A DNA stretch of 64,000 bases from assembly GCF_900106975.1 (NCBI RefSeq), contig NZ_FNNU01000002.1, forward strand, positions 868,001 to 932,000, read 5' to 3'. Positions 49,591 through 63,015 of this stretch are shown piece after piece; positions within the stretch are counted from its first letter, which is position 1, and each line of letters begins with the position of its first letter. The position numbers and the translations under genes were made by a program. Source of the DNA: Pseudomonas kuykendallii. GTDB taxonomy: Bacteria > Pseudomonadota > Gammaproteobacteria > Pseudomonadales > Pseudomonadaceae. The notes under the pieces are model-generated. The model saw nothing but the letters and a program-made list of their open reading frames with translations. It was not told where the DNA came from and did not search any database.

Positions 49591-50166
49591 TCAATCCAGC
49601 TGCGCCAGTTGCTCCAGGGTGACCACGCTGGCGATGCTGCCGAGCAGGCGGATCGAGTCGACGTGGTCGGCCAGGGTCGCGGCGGCGCAGGCTTCCTCGA
49701 GGATCAGCACCTCGAAGTCGCGATCGTGGGCATCGCGGGCGGCGCTCTGGATCGCCATCGCCGTGCTCACCCCGGCGAGCACCACGCGGGTAACGCCGCG
49801 GGCGCGCAGGGCCGGCTCCAGGCCGGTGCCGTGGAAGGCGTTGACGCGTGGTTTGACCAGTACCATGTCGGCCAGCGCGGACTCCAGCACCGGGTGGAAT
49901 TCGGTGCCTGGCGAGCCGATCTCCAGCACGCCCATTTCCTTCGCCTTGCCGAACAGCCGGGAATGCCTGGGCAGGTTCGGATAACCCTTGTCGAAGCCGA
50001 CCTTGACCAGCACCGAGAGCCAGCCCTTGCGCCGTGCGATGGCCAGCGCGTGGTTGGCCTTGGCGATCACGTCGCGGTCGATGACCTGCTGCGCGGCGGC
50101 GGCCATCCTGCCGCTGGGATGGGTGATGTCGACGATGTAGTCCAGGCCGATGAATGCGGTAGTCAT
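49591..50166 (-). CDS. Isochorismatase-fold protein lacking the catalytic cysteine
   Basis: A 191-residue member of the cysteine hydrolase (isochorismatase-like) fold. The Asp of the triad is visible in FIGLDYIVD (Asp9) and the Lys in VLVKPRVNAF (Lys105). At the nucleophile elbow the sequence is GVSTAMAIQSAARDA. Family members usually read G-V-x-T-x-x-C-V-x-S-x-A-R-D, so Ala138 replaces the cysteine. The protein may be a non-catalytic binder, use another residue, or belong to the isochorismatase branch with a different nucleophile. The ATG at 50166 starts MTTAFIG. It lies between the ABC exporter and rlmF. Confidence 0.82.
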   Translation of the reverse strand: MTTAFIGLDYIVDITHPSGRMAAAAQQVIDRDVIAKANHALAIARRKGWLSVLVKVGFDKGYPNLPRHSRLFGKAKEMGVLEIGSPGTEFHPVLESALADMVLVKPRVNAFHGTGLEPALRARGVTRVVLAGVSTAMAIQSAARDAHDRDFEVLILEEACAAATLADHVDSIRLLGSIASVVTLEQLAQLD

Positions 50167-50233
50167 GCGTACTCCATTTTTCGGGGAACACCCTCATTGG
50201 ATACGCGCCGCGCGGATGATTCACCGCAGCGGC

Positions 50234-51214
50234 TCAGCCAGCCGACGACCGTCCACCTTGCCCGCGCGCGTCGTGCCATGCCTGCCGTTGCGCCGCGTCG
50301 TGGAAGGTCCAGGCGACGAAGCGGCTCTGCTTCTGGCCCTGCGCCATCTCCACCGTGCACTGCTGGTGCGCGCCGGCGCGTTTCAACGCGGCGCTCACCG
50401 CCGGCAGGTTGGATGCCTTGGACACCAGCGTGCTGAACCACAGCACCTGGCTGGCGCAGGCGGCGCTCTCGGCGATCAGCCGGCTGACGAAGGCCACCTC
50501 GCCGCCCTCGCAGTAAAGCTCGTTGCTCTGCCCGCCGAAGTTGAGCGTCGGCAGCTGGCGGCTCGGGTCGAGCTTGCCGAGGTTGCGCCATTTGCGCTGG
50601 CTGCCGCGCGTGGCTTCGTCGCGCGTGGCATGGAACGGCGGGTTGCAGAGCGTCAGGTCGAAGCGCTCGTCGGCGTGCAGCAGGCCCTGGAGAATCTGTT
50701 CCGGGCGTTCCTGCAGGCGCAGCGCGATGGCCTTGTCCAGGCGATTGCTGCGCAGGATCACCCCGGCGGCCTTGAGCGCCACGCGGTCGATGTCCGAGCC
50801 GAGGAAGCGCCAGCCGTAGTCGGCGTGGCCGAGCAGCGGGTAAATGCAGTTGGCGCCGCAGCCGATGTCCAGCACACGTACCCCGGCGCCGCGCGGGATT
50901 TCAGCGCCGTTGTCGGCGGCGAGCAGGTCGGCGAGGCCGTGCAGGTAGTCGGCGCGGCCGGGAATCGGCGGGCACAGGTAGCCGGGCGGAATGTCCCAGT
51001 GGGCGATTCCGTAGAGCTGCCTGAGCAGCGCGCGGTTGAACACCTTCACCGCTTCCGGGTTGGCGAAGTCGATGCTCTGCTTGCCGTACGGATTGAGGAT
51101 GACGAAGGCCGCCAGCTCCGGGCTGCTGGCGATCAGCGCGGGGAAGTCGTAGCGACCCTGGTGGCGGTTGCGCGGGTGCAACAGGGGCTTGGTGGCGGCG
51201 GGCTTGTTCGGCAT
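50234..51214 (-). CDS. rlmF: 23S rRNA (adenine1618-N6)-methyltransferase
   Basis: A 326-residue class-I methyltransferase. It begins [22 protein letters not shown] and contains SAM-binding [15 protein letters not shown] (near residues 114-128) and the catalytic NPPF in LCNPPFHAT, followed by [15 protein letters not shown]. These are the family hallmarks of RlmF, which methylates A1618 of 23S rRNA. The length is normal. It appears to be an independent gene. Confidence 0.93.
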   Translation of the reverse strand: MPNKPAATKPLLHPRNRHQGRYDFPALIASSPELAAFVILNPYGKQSIDFANPEAVKVFNRALLRQLYGIAHWDIPPGYLCPPIPGRADYLHGLADLLAADNGAEIPRGAGVRVLDIGCGANCIYPLLGHADYGWRFLGSDIDRVALKAAGVILRSNRLDKAIALRLQERPEQILQGLLHADERFDLTLCNPPFHATRDEATRGSQRKWRNLGKLDPSRQLPTLNFGGQSNELYCEGGEVAFVSRLIAESAACASQVLWFSTLVSKASNLPAVSAALKRAGAHQQCTVEMAQGQKQSRFVAWTFHDAAQRQAWHDARGQGGRSSAG

Positions 51215-51302
51215 GGCGGGTTATCGGTTGGCGCGGCGGGGCATTGTCCCACAAGCCGCGCCGGCCGCGCTGTATCACCGCATCGCCATCGCTCCGCCCT
51301 GC

Positions 51303-51323
51303 GTAGGGTGCGCCGCGCGCACC
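51303..51323 (+). repeat. Isolated GTAG-headed palindrome (core GC)
   Basis: Exact match to the plus-strand REP of the array (GTAGGGTGCGCC, GC core, GCGCACC). It lies between rlmF and the SLC13-type carrier, 10 bp before the carrier's stop codon. Confidence 0.88.
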
Positions 51324-51332
51324 GTCACCGCG

Positions 51333-53162
51333 CTAGAACGGAAACAGCCAGGGCACCATCGCCACGCTGACCGCCATCACCAGCAGGGTGAAGGGCACGC
51401 CGACACGGACGAAATCGCCGAAGCGGTAATGCCCCGGCCCCAGCACCAGGGTGTTCACCGGCGAGGAGATCGGCGTCATGAACGCCGCCGACGCCGCCAG
51501 TGCGACGATCATGGCGAACGGGTAGGGCGAGGCGCCTAGGCGTTCGGCGGTGCTCAGCGCGACCGGCGCCATCAGCACCGCGGTGGCGGTGTTGGAGATG
51601 AACAGGCCGATCAGCGCGGTGACCACGAACAACCCGGCGAGCAGCGCGCGCGGGCCGGCGTCGCCCAGCGCGCCGACCAGGCCGTTCACCGCCAGCTCGA
51701 TGCCGCCGGTTTTCTGCAACGCCAGGGCGAACGGCAGCATGCCGACGATCAGCAGCAGGCTCTGCCAGTGGATCGCCTTGTAGGCGCTGTCCATGTCGAT
51801 GCAGCGGAACGCGCCCATCAGCAGGCAGCCGATCAGCGCGGCGATCACGTTCGGCACCAGGCCGCTGACCATCAGCGCCACCATCACCGCCAACGCCAGC
51901 AGCGCGTGCGGCGCCTTGCGCGCGGCCGGCGCCACTTCGTCCACTTCCGCCGGCAGGCTGAGCACGAGGAAATCCCGACCCAGGCTCTGCAACCGGTGAA
52001 TTTCCTTCCAGGCGCCGGCCACCAGCAGGATGTCGCCGGTCTTCAGCTTTTCGTCCACCAGCAGGCCGTCGAGCGCCTCGCGGTTGCGCCGCAGGCCGAC
52101 CACGTTGAGCTTGTGGCGGCTGCGGAAACCCAGTTCCTGGATGGTCTTGCCCGGCAGTTCGGAGTCCGGCGGCAGCGCCACTTCGGCCAGGCCGAGCACA
52201 TGGGAGTGGATGCTGTAGTAGGAGGTCTGCAACGGCAGCGGCTCCAGGCCGAGTTCGTCGTAGGCGCCGAGCAGGGCGATGGCCGGGCTGGCCAGGTCGA
52301 TCAGCAGGATGTCGCCGGGCAGCAGCTCGGTGTTGCCGGTGGCCATCAGCAGCAGGCTGCGGAACTTGTGCTGGCGCTCGACGGCGATCACGTTGATGCC
52401 GTACTGCTGGCGCAGCTCCAGCTCGTTCAGCGCCTGGTTCGCCAGCCGCGAGTCGGCGCGCACGCGCAGGCGCCGCTCGCGTTCGCTCAGGCGATAGCTC
52501 TGCGCCAGGTCGGCGAGGGTGCGCCGGGCGTCCTGCTCGCCGTTTTCCGCGTCGCGACTGCCCAGCCAGCGCCGCGCCAGCAGCAGGTAGCCGATGCCCA
52601 GGGCAAGTATCGTCAGGCCGATCGGCGCGAAGGCGAAGAAGCCGAAACCGGCCAGTCCTTCGCGCACCAGCTCGGCGTGCACCACCATGTTCGGCGGCGT
52701 GGCGACCAGCGTCAGCATGCCGCTGATCAGCCCGGCGAACGCCAGCGGCATCAACAGGCGGCTGGCGGCCACGCGCATCCGCGCGGCGACGCCGAGCACC
52801 ACCGGGATGAAGATCGCCACCACCCCGGTGGAACTCATCACCGAGCCGAGCCCGGCGACCATCAGCATCAACAGCACCAGCAGGCGCGTCTCGCTGCTGC
52901 CGGCGCGATGCACCAGCCAGTCGCCGAGGCGATAGGCGATGCCGGTGCGCACCAGGCCGTCGCCGATGACGAACAGCGCGGCGATCAGCAGCACGCTGGG
53001 GTCGCTGAACCCGGCGAGCACCTCGTGCAGTTCGAGAATGCCGGTGAGCGGCAGGGCGACTATCATCAGCAGCGCGACCACGTCCACCCGCGGCCGGTTG
53101 CGCACGAACAGCGTGATGCACAGGACGAGCAGGGCGAGGACCAGCAGCAGGTCTTTATTCAT
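51333..53162 (-). CDS. SLC13-type anion/sodium symporter with two TrkA_C domains
   Basis: A 609-residue carrier. N-terminal membrane segments (residues 1-190) include SSTGVVAIFIPVV and SGMLTLVATPPNMVVHAELV, the two conserved [ST]-x-[TP]-P-N style loops of the DASS/SLC13 fold. A cytoplasmic middle region at about 205-400 contains two TrkA_C-like domains (for example PGKTIQELGFRSRHKLNVVGLRRN). The C-terminal membrane half has SNTATAVLMAPVAL and TPISSPVNTLVLGPG. Relatives carry sulfate, dicarboxylates or related anions; the substrate here is not predictable. The small winged-helix gene lies just upstream. Confidence 0.87.
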   Translation of the reverse strand: MNKDLLLVLALLVLCITLFVRNRPRVDVVALLMIVALPLTGILELHEVLAGFSDPSVLLIAALFVIGDGLVRTGIAYRLGDWLVHRAGSSETRLLVLLMLMVAGLGSVMSSTGVVAIFIPVVLGVAARMRVAASRLLMPLAFAGLISGMLTLVATPPNMVVHAELVREGLAGFGFFAFAPIGLTILALGIGYLLLARRWLGSRDAENGEQDARRTLADLAQSYRLSERERRLRVRADSRLANQALNELELRQQYGINVIAVERQHKFRSLLLMATGNTELLPGDILLIDLASPAIALLGAYDELGLEPLPLQTSYYSIHSHVLGLAEVALPPDSELPGKTIQELGFRSRHKLNVVGLRRNREALDGLLVDEKLKTGDILLVAGAWKEIHRLQSLGRDFLVLSLPAEVDEVAPAARKAPHALLALAVMVALMVSGLVPNVIAALIGCLLMGAFRCIDMDSAYKAIHWQSLLLIVGMLPFALALQKTGGIELAVNGLVGALGDAGPRALLAGLFVVTALIGLFISNTATAVLMAPVALSTAERLGASPYPFAMIVALAASAAFMTPISSPVNTLVLGPGHYRFGDFVRVGVPFTLLVMAVSVAMVPWLFPF

Positions 53163-53195
53163 CGTCGGACGGTCGATTGGCGGACGGCGAAGGGC

Positions 53196-53492
53196 TCACG
53201 GGTACTCCAGGACCGCCTTGATCATCGGCAGGTGCCGCTCGATCCAGCCCTTGTCGATGGCGCCCCAGTCACGAATCGCGTAGCGCCCGGCGTTGTTGCG
53301 CTCGCCTTCCTGCTGCTCGAAGACGCACTGGATATCCAGGTCGGCCAGCGCCGCCAGGGTGTCCTGGGCGGTGCGCCGCGGCATCCCGGTGGCCTCCGTC
53401 AACGCCGGCACGCTGGTCGCCGCGCCGCTGTCGATCAGCCAGGCGACGTAGAGGCGACGGTAGAAGCTGGTCTTGGTCTTGCTGACGTCCAT
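53196..53492 (-). CDS. Small winged-helix DNA-binding protein
   Basis: A 98-residue protein starting MDVSKTKTSFYRRLYVAWLIDSG. Residues 28-60 form a helix-turn-helix-like segment (VPALTEATGMPRRTAQDTLAAL) followed by a wing-like region. It resembles short winged-helix proteins, and the partner or operator is unknown. The frame is open upstream to 53552, but the ATG at 53492 starts the protein-like sequence. It lies between valS and the SLC13-type carrier and may control either. Confidence 0.68.
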   Translation of the reverse strand: MDVSKTKTSFYRRLYVAWLIDSGAATSVPALTEATGMPRRTAQDTLAALADLDIQCVFEQQEGERNNAGRYAIRDWGAIDKGWIERHLPMIKAVLEYP

Positions 53493-53550
53493 TCCGAGTG
53501 TCCTTGAATGCCTCTGGAACAGGCGGCCTTTCGCCGCCCACCTAATGCAC

Positions 53551-53572
53551 AAGGCCCGCGGGTGCGGGCCTT
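53551..53572 (-). terminator. Hairpin after valS
   Basis: AAGGCCCGC (53551-53559), four-base loop, GCGGGCCTT (53564-53572). It lies 8 bp after the valS stop codon. No long T tract follows on the minus strand, so termination may be incomplete. Confidence 0.55.
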
Positions 53573-53579
53573 GGCGGCG

Positions 53580-56465
<2,886 letters not shown>

Positions 56466-56600
56466 GCGGTGCGGGACTCTTGAAAGCGGCTGATCAGGAA
56501 AGCCGGCAAGTATAAAGGGGATGGCGGGCAGGGCCTAGGCACGCGGAGCGAGGCTGCCGCGTGCGGGCTGTTGCGCGGCGAGGGCGCGTTTTTGCGGCGT

Positions 56601-57068
56601 TCAGCGCTTGCGTTGCGCCAGCAGGCGATCCAGGCGGGCGTCGAGACGTCGGCGCAGTTCGGCTTCGATCTGCGGCACGAAGTCGTCGATCACGTCCTGC
56701 AGCAACAGTTGCGCGGCGGAACGCAGCTCGCCGTCCAGGCGCGCCAGCTCGGCGGCGCCCGGCGAGAGGTGGCGGCGCAGGCTCTGGGCGATCTCGGCCT
56801 GCTGCATGGGCGTCTGGGCGAGGTTCGGCTGCGCCAGCGGCACCACTGGCGGTGTCGGGGTGACCGGTGCCTGCGGCGCTTGCATGAGCGGTACGGGTGC
56901 CGGTTCGGGTTCTTCCTCGACGACCTCGCAGAGCAGGGGGATCTCCGGTGCATCCAGCGAATCGGTCAGCAGCGGCGGTTCCTGGTCCGGCGGCGTGAGT
57001 ACGCGGCGGATCGACTCGAGTTCGTCGAGCAGGTGGGCGGGCTTGCGCGGAGGTTGATGGCTGTCCAT
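56601..57068 (-). CDS. Acidic, proline-rich protein between holC and valS
   Basis: A 155-residue soluble protein with no recognised domain. The N-terminal two-thirds are acidic and Pro-rich (EVVEEEPEPAPVP, PTPPVVPLAQP); the C-terminal third is predicted helical (LRSAAQLLLQDVIDDFVPQIEAELRRRLDARLDRLL). The ATG at 57068 starts MDSHQPPRKPAHLLDEL. It lies 8 bp downstream of holC. The gene is present at the same place in P. aeruginosa as I recall it, which suggests an operon partner, but the function is unknown. Confidence 0.7.
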   Translation of the reverse strand: MDSHQPPRKPAHLLDELESIRRVLTPPDQEPPLLTDSLDAPEIPLLCEVVEEEPEPAPVPLMQAPQAPVTPTPPVVPLAQPNLAQTPMQQAEIAQSLRRHLSPGAAELARLDGELRSAAQLLLQDVIDDFVPQIEAELRRRLDARLDRLLAQRKR

Positions 57069-57076
57069 GGATGGCT

Positions 57077-57505
57077 TCAAAGGCGAGGCAGGCGGTGGTC
57101 CTGCGGAGGATAGCCGCGCTCCCGGTAGAAACGGAAACTCTCGCGGGCCGCCTGACGGATGGCGGGATCTTCCACCACCAGCTCGGCGACCCGGGCGAAG
57201 CGCTCGAAAAACGCCGGCACGGCCAGGTCGAGGTTGATCAGCAGATCGCAATGCGCCACGGGCGCATCGCCCAGGCCGAGGGCGATTGGGGCCTGGCTGT
57301 CGTCTTCGGCCAGCCCGTGCGGAACGAAGGCCTCGCCCTTGAACGTCCACAACCGCGCATCCAGTGCCTCGCGCTGTTCGGCGTTCTGGCAGTGAAGGTA
57401 GATGCGGTGACCGAGGCGCCAGGCCTTCTCGCTGAGCTTGCAGGCGAACTCCACCCGGGCCGCCGGATCGGCGGTGGGGAGCACGTAGAAATCGATCTGG
57501 GGCAT
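57077..57505 (-). CDS. holC: DNA polymerase III subunit chi
   Basis: A 142-residue HolC. It starts MPQIDFYVLPTADPAARVEFACKLSEKAW and ends with YRERGYPPQDHRL, matching the family over its full length. Chi binds SSB and the clamp-loader psi subunit in the replisome. The ATG at 57505 is the natural start. It lies between pepA (50-bp gap) and the proline-rich gene. Confidence 0.93.
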   Translation of the reverse strand: MPQIDFYVLPTADPAARVEFACKLSEKAWRLGHRIYLHCQNAEQREALDARLWTFKGEAFVPHGLAEDDSQAPIALGLGDAPVAHCDLLINLDLAVPAFFERFARVAELVVEDPAIRQAARESFRFYRERGYPPQDHRLPRL

Positions 57506-57555
57506 GGGATTCTCGTCGTGCTGCCCGACGCCTCGCGGCGCCGGGCAGCGGGCAC

Positions 57556-59401
<1,846 letters not shown>

Positions 59402-59668
59402 ATGCTCAAGCACACGCTCACTGCCACCCTGGCAGCTGCCGCCGCACTCACCGCCGGAATGGCCCTGGCCGATCGTCCGGGCGCCGACTGGATCACCATC
59501 GACCAGGCGCTGGCGAAAGCCAAGGCCGCCGGTTACACCCAGGTCCACAAGATCGAGGCCGACGACGGCGGTTACTGGGAGGGAGAAGGCGTGAAGCAGG
59601 ACGGCAAGGTCTACGAGTTCCGCGTCGACGGCAAGACCGGCGACTTCACTCGCGACAAGCTGGACTGA
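59402..59668 (+). CDS. Secreted PepSY-domain protein
   Basis: An 88-residue protein with a signal peptide (cleavage near MALA, residues 20-23), then a single PepSY-type domain of about 60 residues (WITIDQALAKAKAAGYTQVHKIEADDGGYWEGEGVKQDGKVYEFRVD). PepSY domains often modulate peptidases or act as folding partners; the target here is unknown. GGAGG before the ATG supports the start. It is a single-gene unit with a terminator. Its neighbour pepA is a peptidase but cytoplasmic, so a direct link is unlikely. Confidence 0.87.
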   Translation: MLKHTLTATLAAAAALTAGMALADRPGADWITIDQALAKAKAAGYTQVHKIEADDGGYWEGEGVKQDGKVYEFRVDGKTGDFTRDKLD

Positions 59669-59684
59669 TCGACCGCGCCAGCCG

Positions 59685-59711
59685 AAGGGCCCCGCCACTG
59701 CGGGGCCTTTT
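59685..59711 (+). terminator. Intrinsic terminator of the PepSY gene
   Basis: GGCCCCGC (59688-59695), loop CACT (59696-59699), GCGGGGCC (59700-59707), then TTTT. It ends at the last base of the convergent EamA gene. Confidence 0.85.
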
Positions 59712-60550
59712 CATGTGCGCGTGCGGCTGCCGAGCACCAGCGCGATGCCGCCGAGCACCGCGATCGACACCAGCAGCAGGCGCAGCGTCAGGGTTTCGCC
59801 CAGCAGCAGGCTGCCGCCCAGGGCGGCGAGGATGGGTACGCTGAGTTGCACCGTCGAGGCCTGCAGCGCACCCAGGCCGCGCAGCGCGGTGTACCAGATG
59901 GCGTAGCCGACGCCCGAGGCGAGCGCGCCGGAAAGCAAGGCATAGGTCACGCCGGGCAGGTCCCAGTCGCGCCGGGTGACGAGTGCCAGGCAGAGCAGCA
60001 CGGCGAACGGAATGGCGCGCAGAAAATTGCCGGCGGTGGCAGCGAGCGGGTCGGCGACGCCGCGTCCGAGCAGCGAATAGAGCGCCCAGGCGAGGCCGGC
60101 GAGCAGCATCAGCAGCGCGCTGCCGAGGGGCGGCGCACTGGCCCCCGGCAGCAGGAGCACAAGCAGCCCGCCAAGGGCGAGCAGCAGCCCGAGTGTCGCC
60201 CAGCGGCCAAGACGTTCGCCGCGCATCACCCCGTAGAGCAGCATGCTCGACTGCACGGCACCGAACAGCAGCAGGGCGCCGACGCCGGCGTCCAGTTGCA
60301 GATAGGCGAAGGAAAACGCCGCGGCATAGGTGAACAGGGCGGCGGCACCGGACCAGCTCCCGTGGGGTCTTCCGCGCGAGCGGCGTAGCTGCAGGAGCAG
60401 GCTCAGCATCAGTGCGCCGGCGAGGAGGCGCAGCCCGGTGAAGCTGGCGGCATCGATGGCGGTGTGTTTGAGCGCCAGGCGGCAGAGCAGCGAATTGCCG
60501 GCGAAGGCGAGCATGGCGAGGCTGGTCAGCGATAGCGTTCGGGCGTTCAT
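59711..60550 (-). CDS. EamA/DMT family membrane transporter
   Basis: A 279-residue protein with about ten hydrophobic segments in two EamA repeats. It opens LSLTSLAMLAFAGNSLLCRLAL and contains the conserved LRLLAGALML and, in the second half, LRGLGALQASTVQLSVPILAALGGSLLLGE. It resembles DMT exporters of unknown substrate and is not especially similar to the EamA protein at 13517. It is divergent from lptF. Confidence 0.87.
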   Translation of the reverse strand: MNARTLSLTSLAMLAFAGNSLLCRLALKHTAIDAASFTGLRLLAGALMLSLLLQLRRSRGRPHGSWSGAAALFTYAAAFSFAYLQLDAGVGALLLFGAVQSSMLLYGVMRGERLGRWATLGLLLALGGLLVLLLPGASAPPLGSALLMLLAGLAWALYSLLGRGVADPLAATAGNFLRAIPFAVLLCLALVTRRDWDLPGVTYALLSGALASGVGYAIWYTALRGLGALQASTVQLSVPILAALGGSLLLGETLTLRLLLVSIAVLGGIALVLGSRTRT

Positions 60551-60833
60551 CTCGTCTCTGCGCAGAGTCCGATCGGGCTACCCTGGAGTCTATGCGTCGG
60601 GGCTCGGGTTCGCGCCTGGCCAAAGGTAGAGGGTGGCTCGTTCATCGGTAGAAGGTCGCCGGTTGCGCCGGCCGCAGGCGGGCGGGAGGATAGCGATCCG
60701 AGTTCGCCGTGACACCCGCGCGCAATCGCAGGATAATGCCGGCCTCTTTTTAAATCGGCCGCCCGTGGGCGTGCCGGCCGCGGGTGGTGCACTGGGTTGC
60801 CGCCCGAGCCCGACAACCCTGGAGTGGTCTGGT

Positions 60834-61952
60834 TTGATCGTCTTTCGTTACCTATCCCGAGAGCTGCTGATTACCCTGAGCGCGGTCAGTGCGGTGCTGC
60901 TGGTGATCATCATGAGCGGGCGCTTCATCAAGTACCTCGCCCAGGCTGCCCAGGGCTTGCTCGATCCGGGCGTGCTGCTGCTGATCATGCTCTACCGGAT
61001 GCCCGGCTTTCTCGAACTGATCCTGCCGCTGGGGCTGTTCCTCGGCATCCTGCTGGCCTACGGACGGCTCTACCTCGACAGCGAAATGACCGTGCTGGCA
61101 GCCACCGGCATGAGCCAGCAGCGCCTGGTGGCCTACAGCCTCGCGCCGGCCACGGTGGTCGCCCTGCTGGTGGCCTGGCTGAGCATGGGGCTGGCGCCCC
61201 AGGGCATCGGCCAGGTGGCGCGCATTCTCAACGCACAGGACGCCCTCACCGAGTTCGATACGCTGGAGCCGGGGCGCTTCCAGTCCATGCGCGACGGCTC
61301 GCGGGTCACCTACACCGAGACCCTGTCGGAGAATCGCGACGCGCTGGGCGGGCTGTTCATCTCCGAGAAGCAGTTGTCCCGCGACAAGGCCAAGGAACGC
61401 GGCATCACCGTGCTGGTGGCCGAATCCGGGCGCCAGGAAATTCGCGAGGATGGCAGCCGTTACCTGATCCTGAAGAATGGCTACCGCTACGACGGCAACC
61501 CCGGCGAGGCCAATTACCGCGCGATCCGGTACGACACCTACGGCGTGCTGCTGCCGCGCCCGGAGGTCAGCGCCGAGATCAGCGATCGCGAGGCGATCCC
61601 GACCTCGCAGCTGTTCGGCAGTGACAACATCCGCTACATCGCCGAACTGCAATGGCGCCTGTCGATTCCGCTGCTGGTGTTCGTCATCACGCTGCTCGCC
61701 GTTCCGCTGGCGCGGGTCAATCCGCGTCAGGGGCGCTTTCTCAAGCTGCTGCCGGCGATCCTGCTCTACATGGCCTATCTGTCGCTGCTGATCGCCATGC
61801 GCGGCGCGCTGGACAAGGGGCGGATTCCGCCGGCGCTGGGGCTGTGGTGGGTGCATCTGCTGTTCTTCGCCATCGGCATGCTGATGCTTTATTGGGAATC
61901 GTTGCGCCTGAAACTGGCGGCGCGTCGTGCTGGAGCTGCGACCCATGGTTAA
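60834..61952 (+). CDS. lptF: LPS export ABC transporter permease LptF
   Basis: A 372-residue inner-membrane protein with three N-terminal and three C-terminal helices flanking a periplasmic beta-jellyroll domain (about residues 125-270). With LptG and LptB2 it extracts LPS from the inner membrane and passes it to LptC/LptA. The TTG at 60834 (encoding IVFRYLSRELLITL after the initiator) is chosen because GGAG lies at 60821-60824; the open frame extends upstream to 60633 without family sequence. The end overlaps lptG by 8 bp. Confidence 0.92.
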   Translation: MIVFRYLSRELLITLSAVSAVLLVIIMSGRFIKYLAQAAQGLLDPGVLLLIMLYRMPGFLELILPLGLFLGILLAYGRLYLDSEMTVLAATGMSQQRLVAYSLAPATVVALLVAWLSMGLAPQGIGQVARILNAQDALTEFDTLEPGRFQSMRDGSRVTYTETLSENRDALGGLFISEKQLSRDKAKERGITVLVAESGRQEIREDGSRYLILKNGYRYDGNPGEANYRAIRYDTYGVLLPRPEVSAEISDREAIPTSQLFGSDNIRYIAELQWRLSIPLLVFVITLLAVPLARVNPRQGRFLKLLPAILLYMAYLSLLIAMRGALDKGRIPPALGLWWVHLLFFAIGMLMLYWESLRLKLAARRAGAATHG

Positions 61953-63006
61953 GTTGGATCGCTACATCGGCACCAGCGTGTTCTTCGCCATCCTCAGCGT
62001 GCTCGGCGTGATCGTCGGCCTCGCCCTGCTGTTCGCCTTCATCGACGAGCTGGGCGATATCGAGGACAGCTACGGCCTGCTCGACGCGGCCTGGTACGTG
62101 CTGCTGACCGCGCCGCGGCGAATCTACGAGATGCTGCCGATGGCGGCGCTGATCGGCTGCCTCATCGGTCTCGGCACGCTGGCCAGCAACAGCGAGCTGA
62201 CCATCATGCGTGCGGCCGGGGTGTCGATCGGGCGGATCGTCTGGTCGGTGATGCGGCCGATGCTGATGCTGATGGTCGTCGGCATCCTGATCGGCGAATA
62301 CCTCGCGCCGCAAACCGAGAACCAGGCCCAGTCGTTCCGCGCGATGGCCCAGGGCAGCGGTGACGCGCAAAGCGCCAAGCACGGCCTGTGGCATCGCCAG
62401 GGCAACGAGTACGTGCACATCAACGCCGTGCAGCCGAGTGGCATCCTGTACGGGGTGACGCGCTACCGCTTCGACGATCAGCGCCACCTGCAGTCATCCA
62501 GTTTCGCCCGCCAGGCCCATTACATCGGCGACCACTGGCAGCTGCAGGACGTGACCACCACGCTGTTCAAGGAGCGCAGCACCGAAGTGCAGACGGCGGC
62601 GGAAGAGTCCTGGGATATCGAGCTCAGCCCGCAAATGCTCGGCACCGTGGTGATGGAGCCGGACGCGCTGTCGCTCGTGGGGTTGTGGAAGTACATCGGC
62701 TATCTCGCCGATCAGGAACTGAACAACCAGCGCTACTGGCTGGCGTTCTGGAGCAAGCTGCTGCAACCGCTGGTGACCGCCGCGCTGGTGCTGATGGCGA
62801 TCAGTTTCATCTTCGGTCCGCTGCGCTCGGTGACCCTCGGCCAGCGCATCTTCACCGGCGTGCTGGTGGGCTTCGTGTTCCGCATCGCCCAGGATCTGCT
62901 CGGTCCATCGAGTCTGGTGTTCGGCTTCTCGCCGTTGCTGGCGGTGCTGGTGCCGGCCGCGATCTGCGCGCTGGCCGGCGGCTGGTTGCTCAGGCGCGCG
63001 GGCTGA
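61945..63006 (+). CDS. lptG: LPS export ABC transporter permease LptG
   Basis: A 353-residue partner of LptF with the same layout: helices near residues 12-36, 60-80 and 98-118, a periplasmic jellyroll in the middle, and three C-terminal helices. It begins MVKLDRYIGTSVFFAILSVL and contains AALIGCLIGLGTLASNSELTIMRAAGVS, a conserved cytoplasmic coupling stretch for LptB. GGAG lies about 12 bases before the ATG. Its start lies inside the end of lptF, so the two are translationally coupled. Confidence 0.94.
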   Translation: MVKLDRYIGTSVFFAILSVLGVIVGLALLFAFIDELGDIEDSYGLLDAAWYVLLTAPRRIYEMLPMAALIGCLIGLGTLASNSELTIMRAAGVSIGRIVWSVMRPMLMLMVVGILIGEYLAPQTENQAQSFRAMAQGSGDAQSAKHGLWHRQGNEYVHINAVQPSGILYGVTRYRFDDQRHLQSSSFARQAHYIGDHWQLQDVTTTLFKERSTEVQTAAEESWDIELSPQMLGTVVMEPDALSLVGLWKYIGYLADQELNNQRYWLAFWSKLLQPLVTAALVLMAISFIFGPLRSVTLGQRIFTGVLVGFVFRIAQDLLGPSSLVFGFSPLLAVLVPAAICALAGGWLLRRAG

Positions 63007-63015
63007 GGCGGGCGC

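Noticed and set aside
60633-60833. Longer N-terminus of LptF
   Set aside because: The extra 67 codons have no family resemblance, and GGAG is correctly placed for the TTG at 60834.
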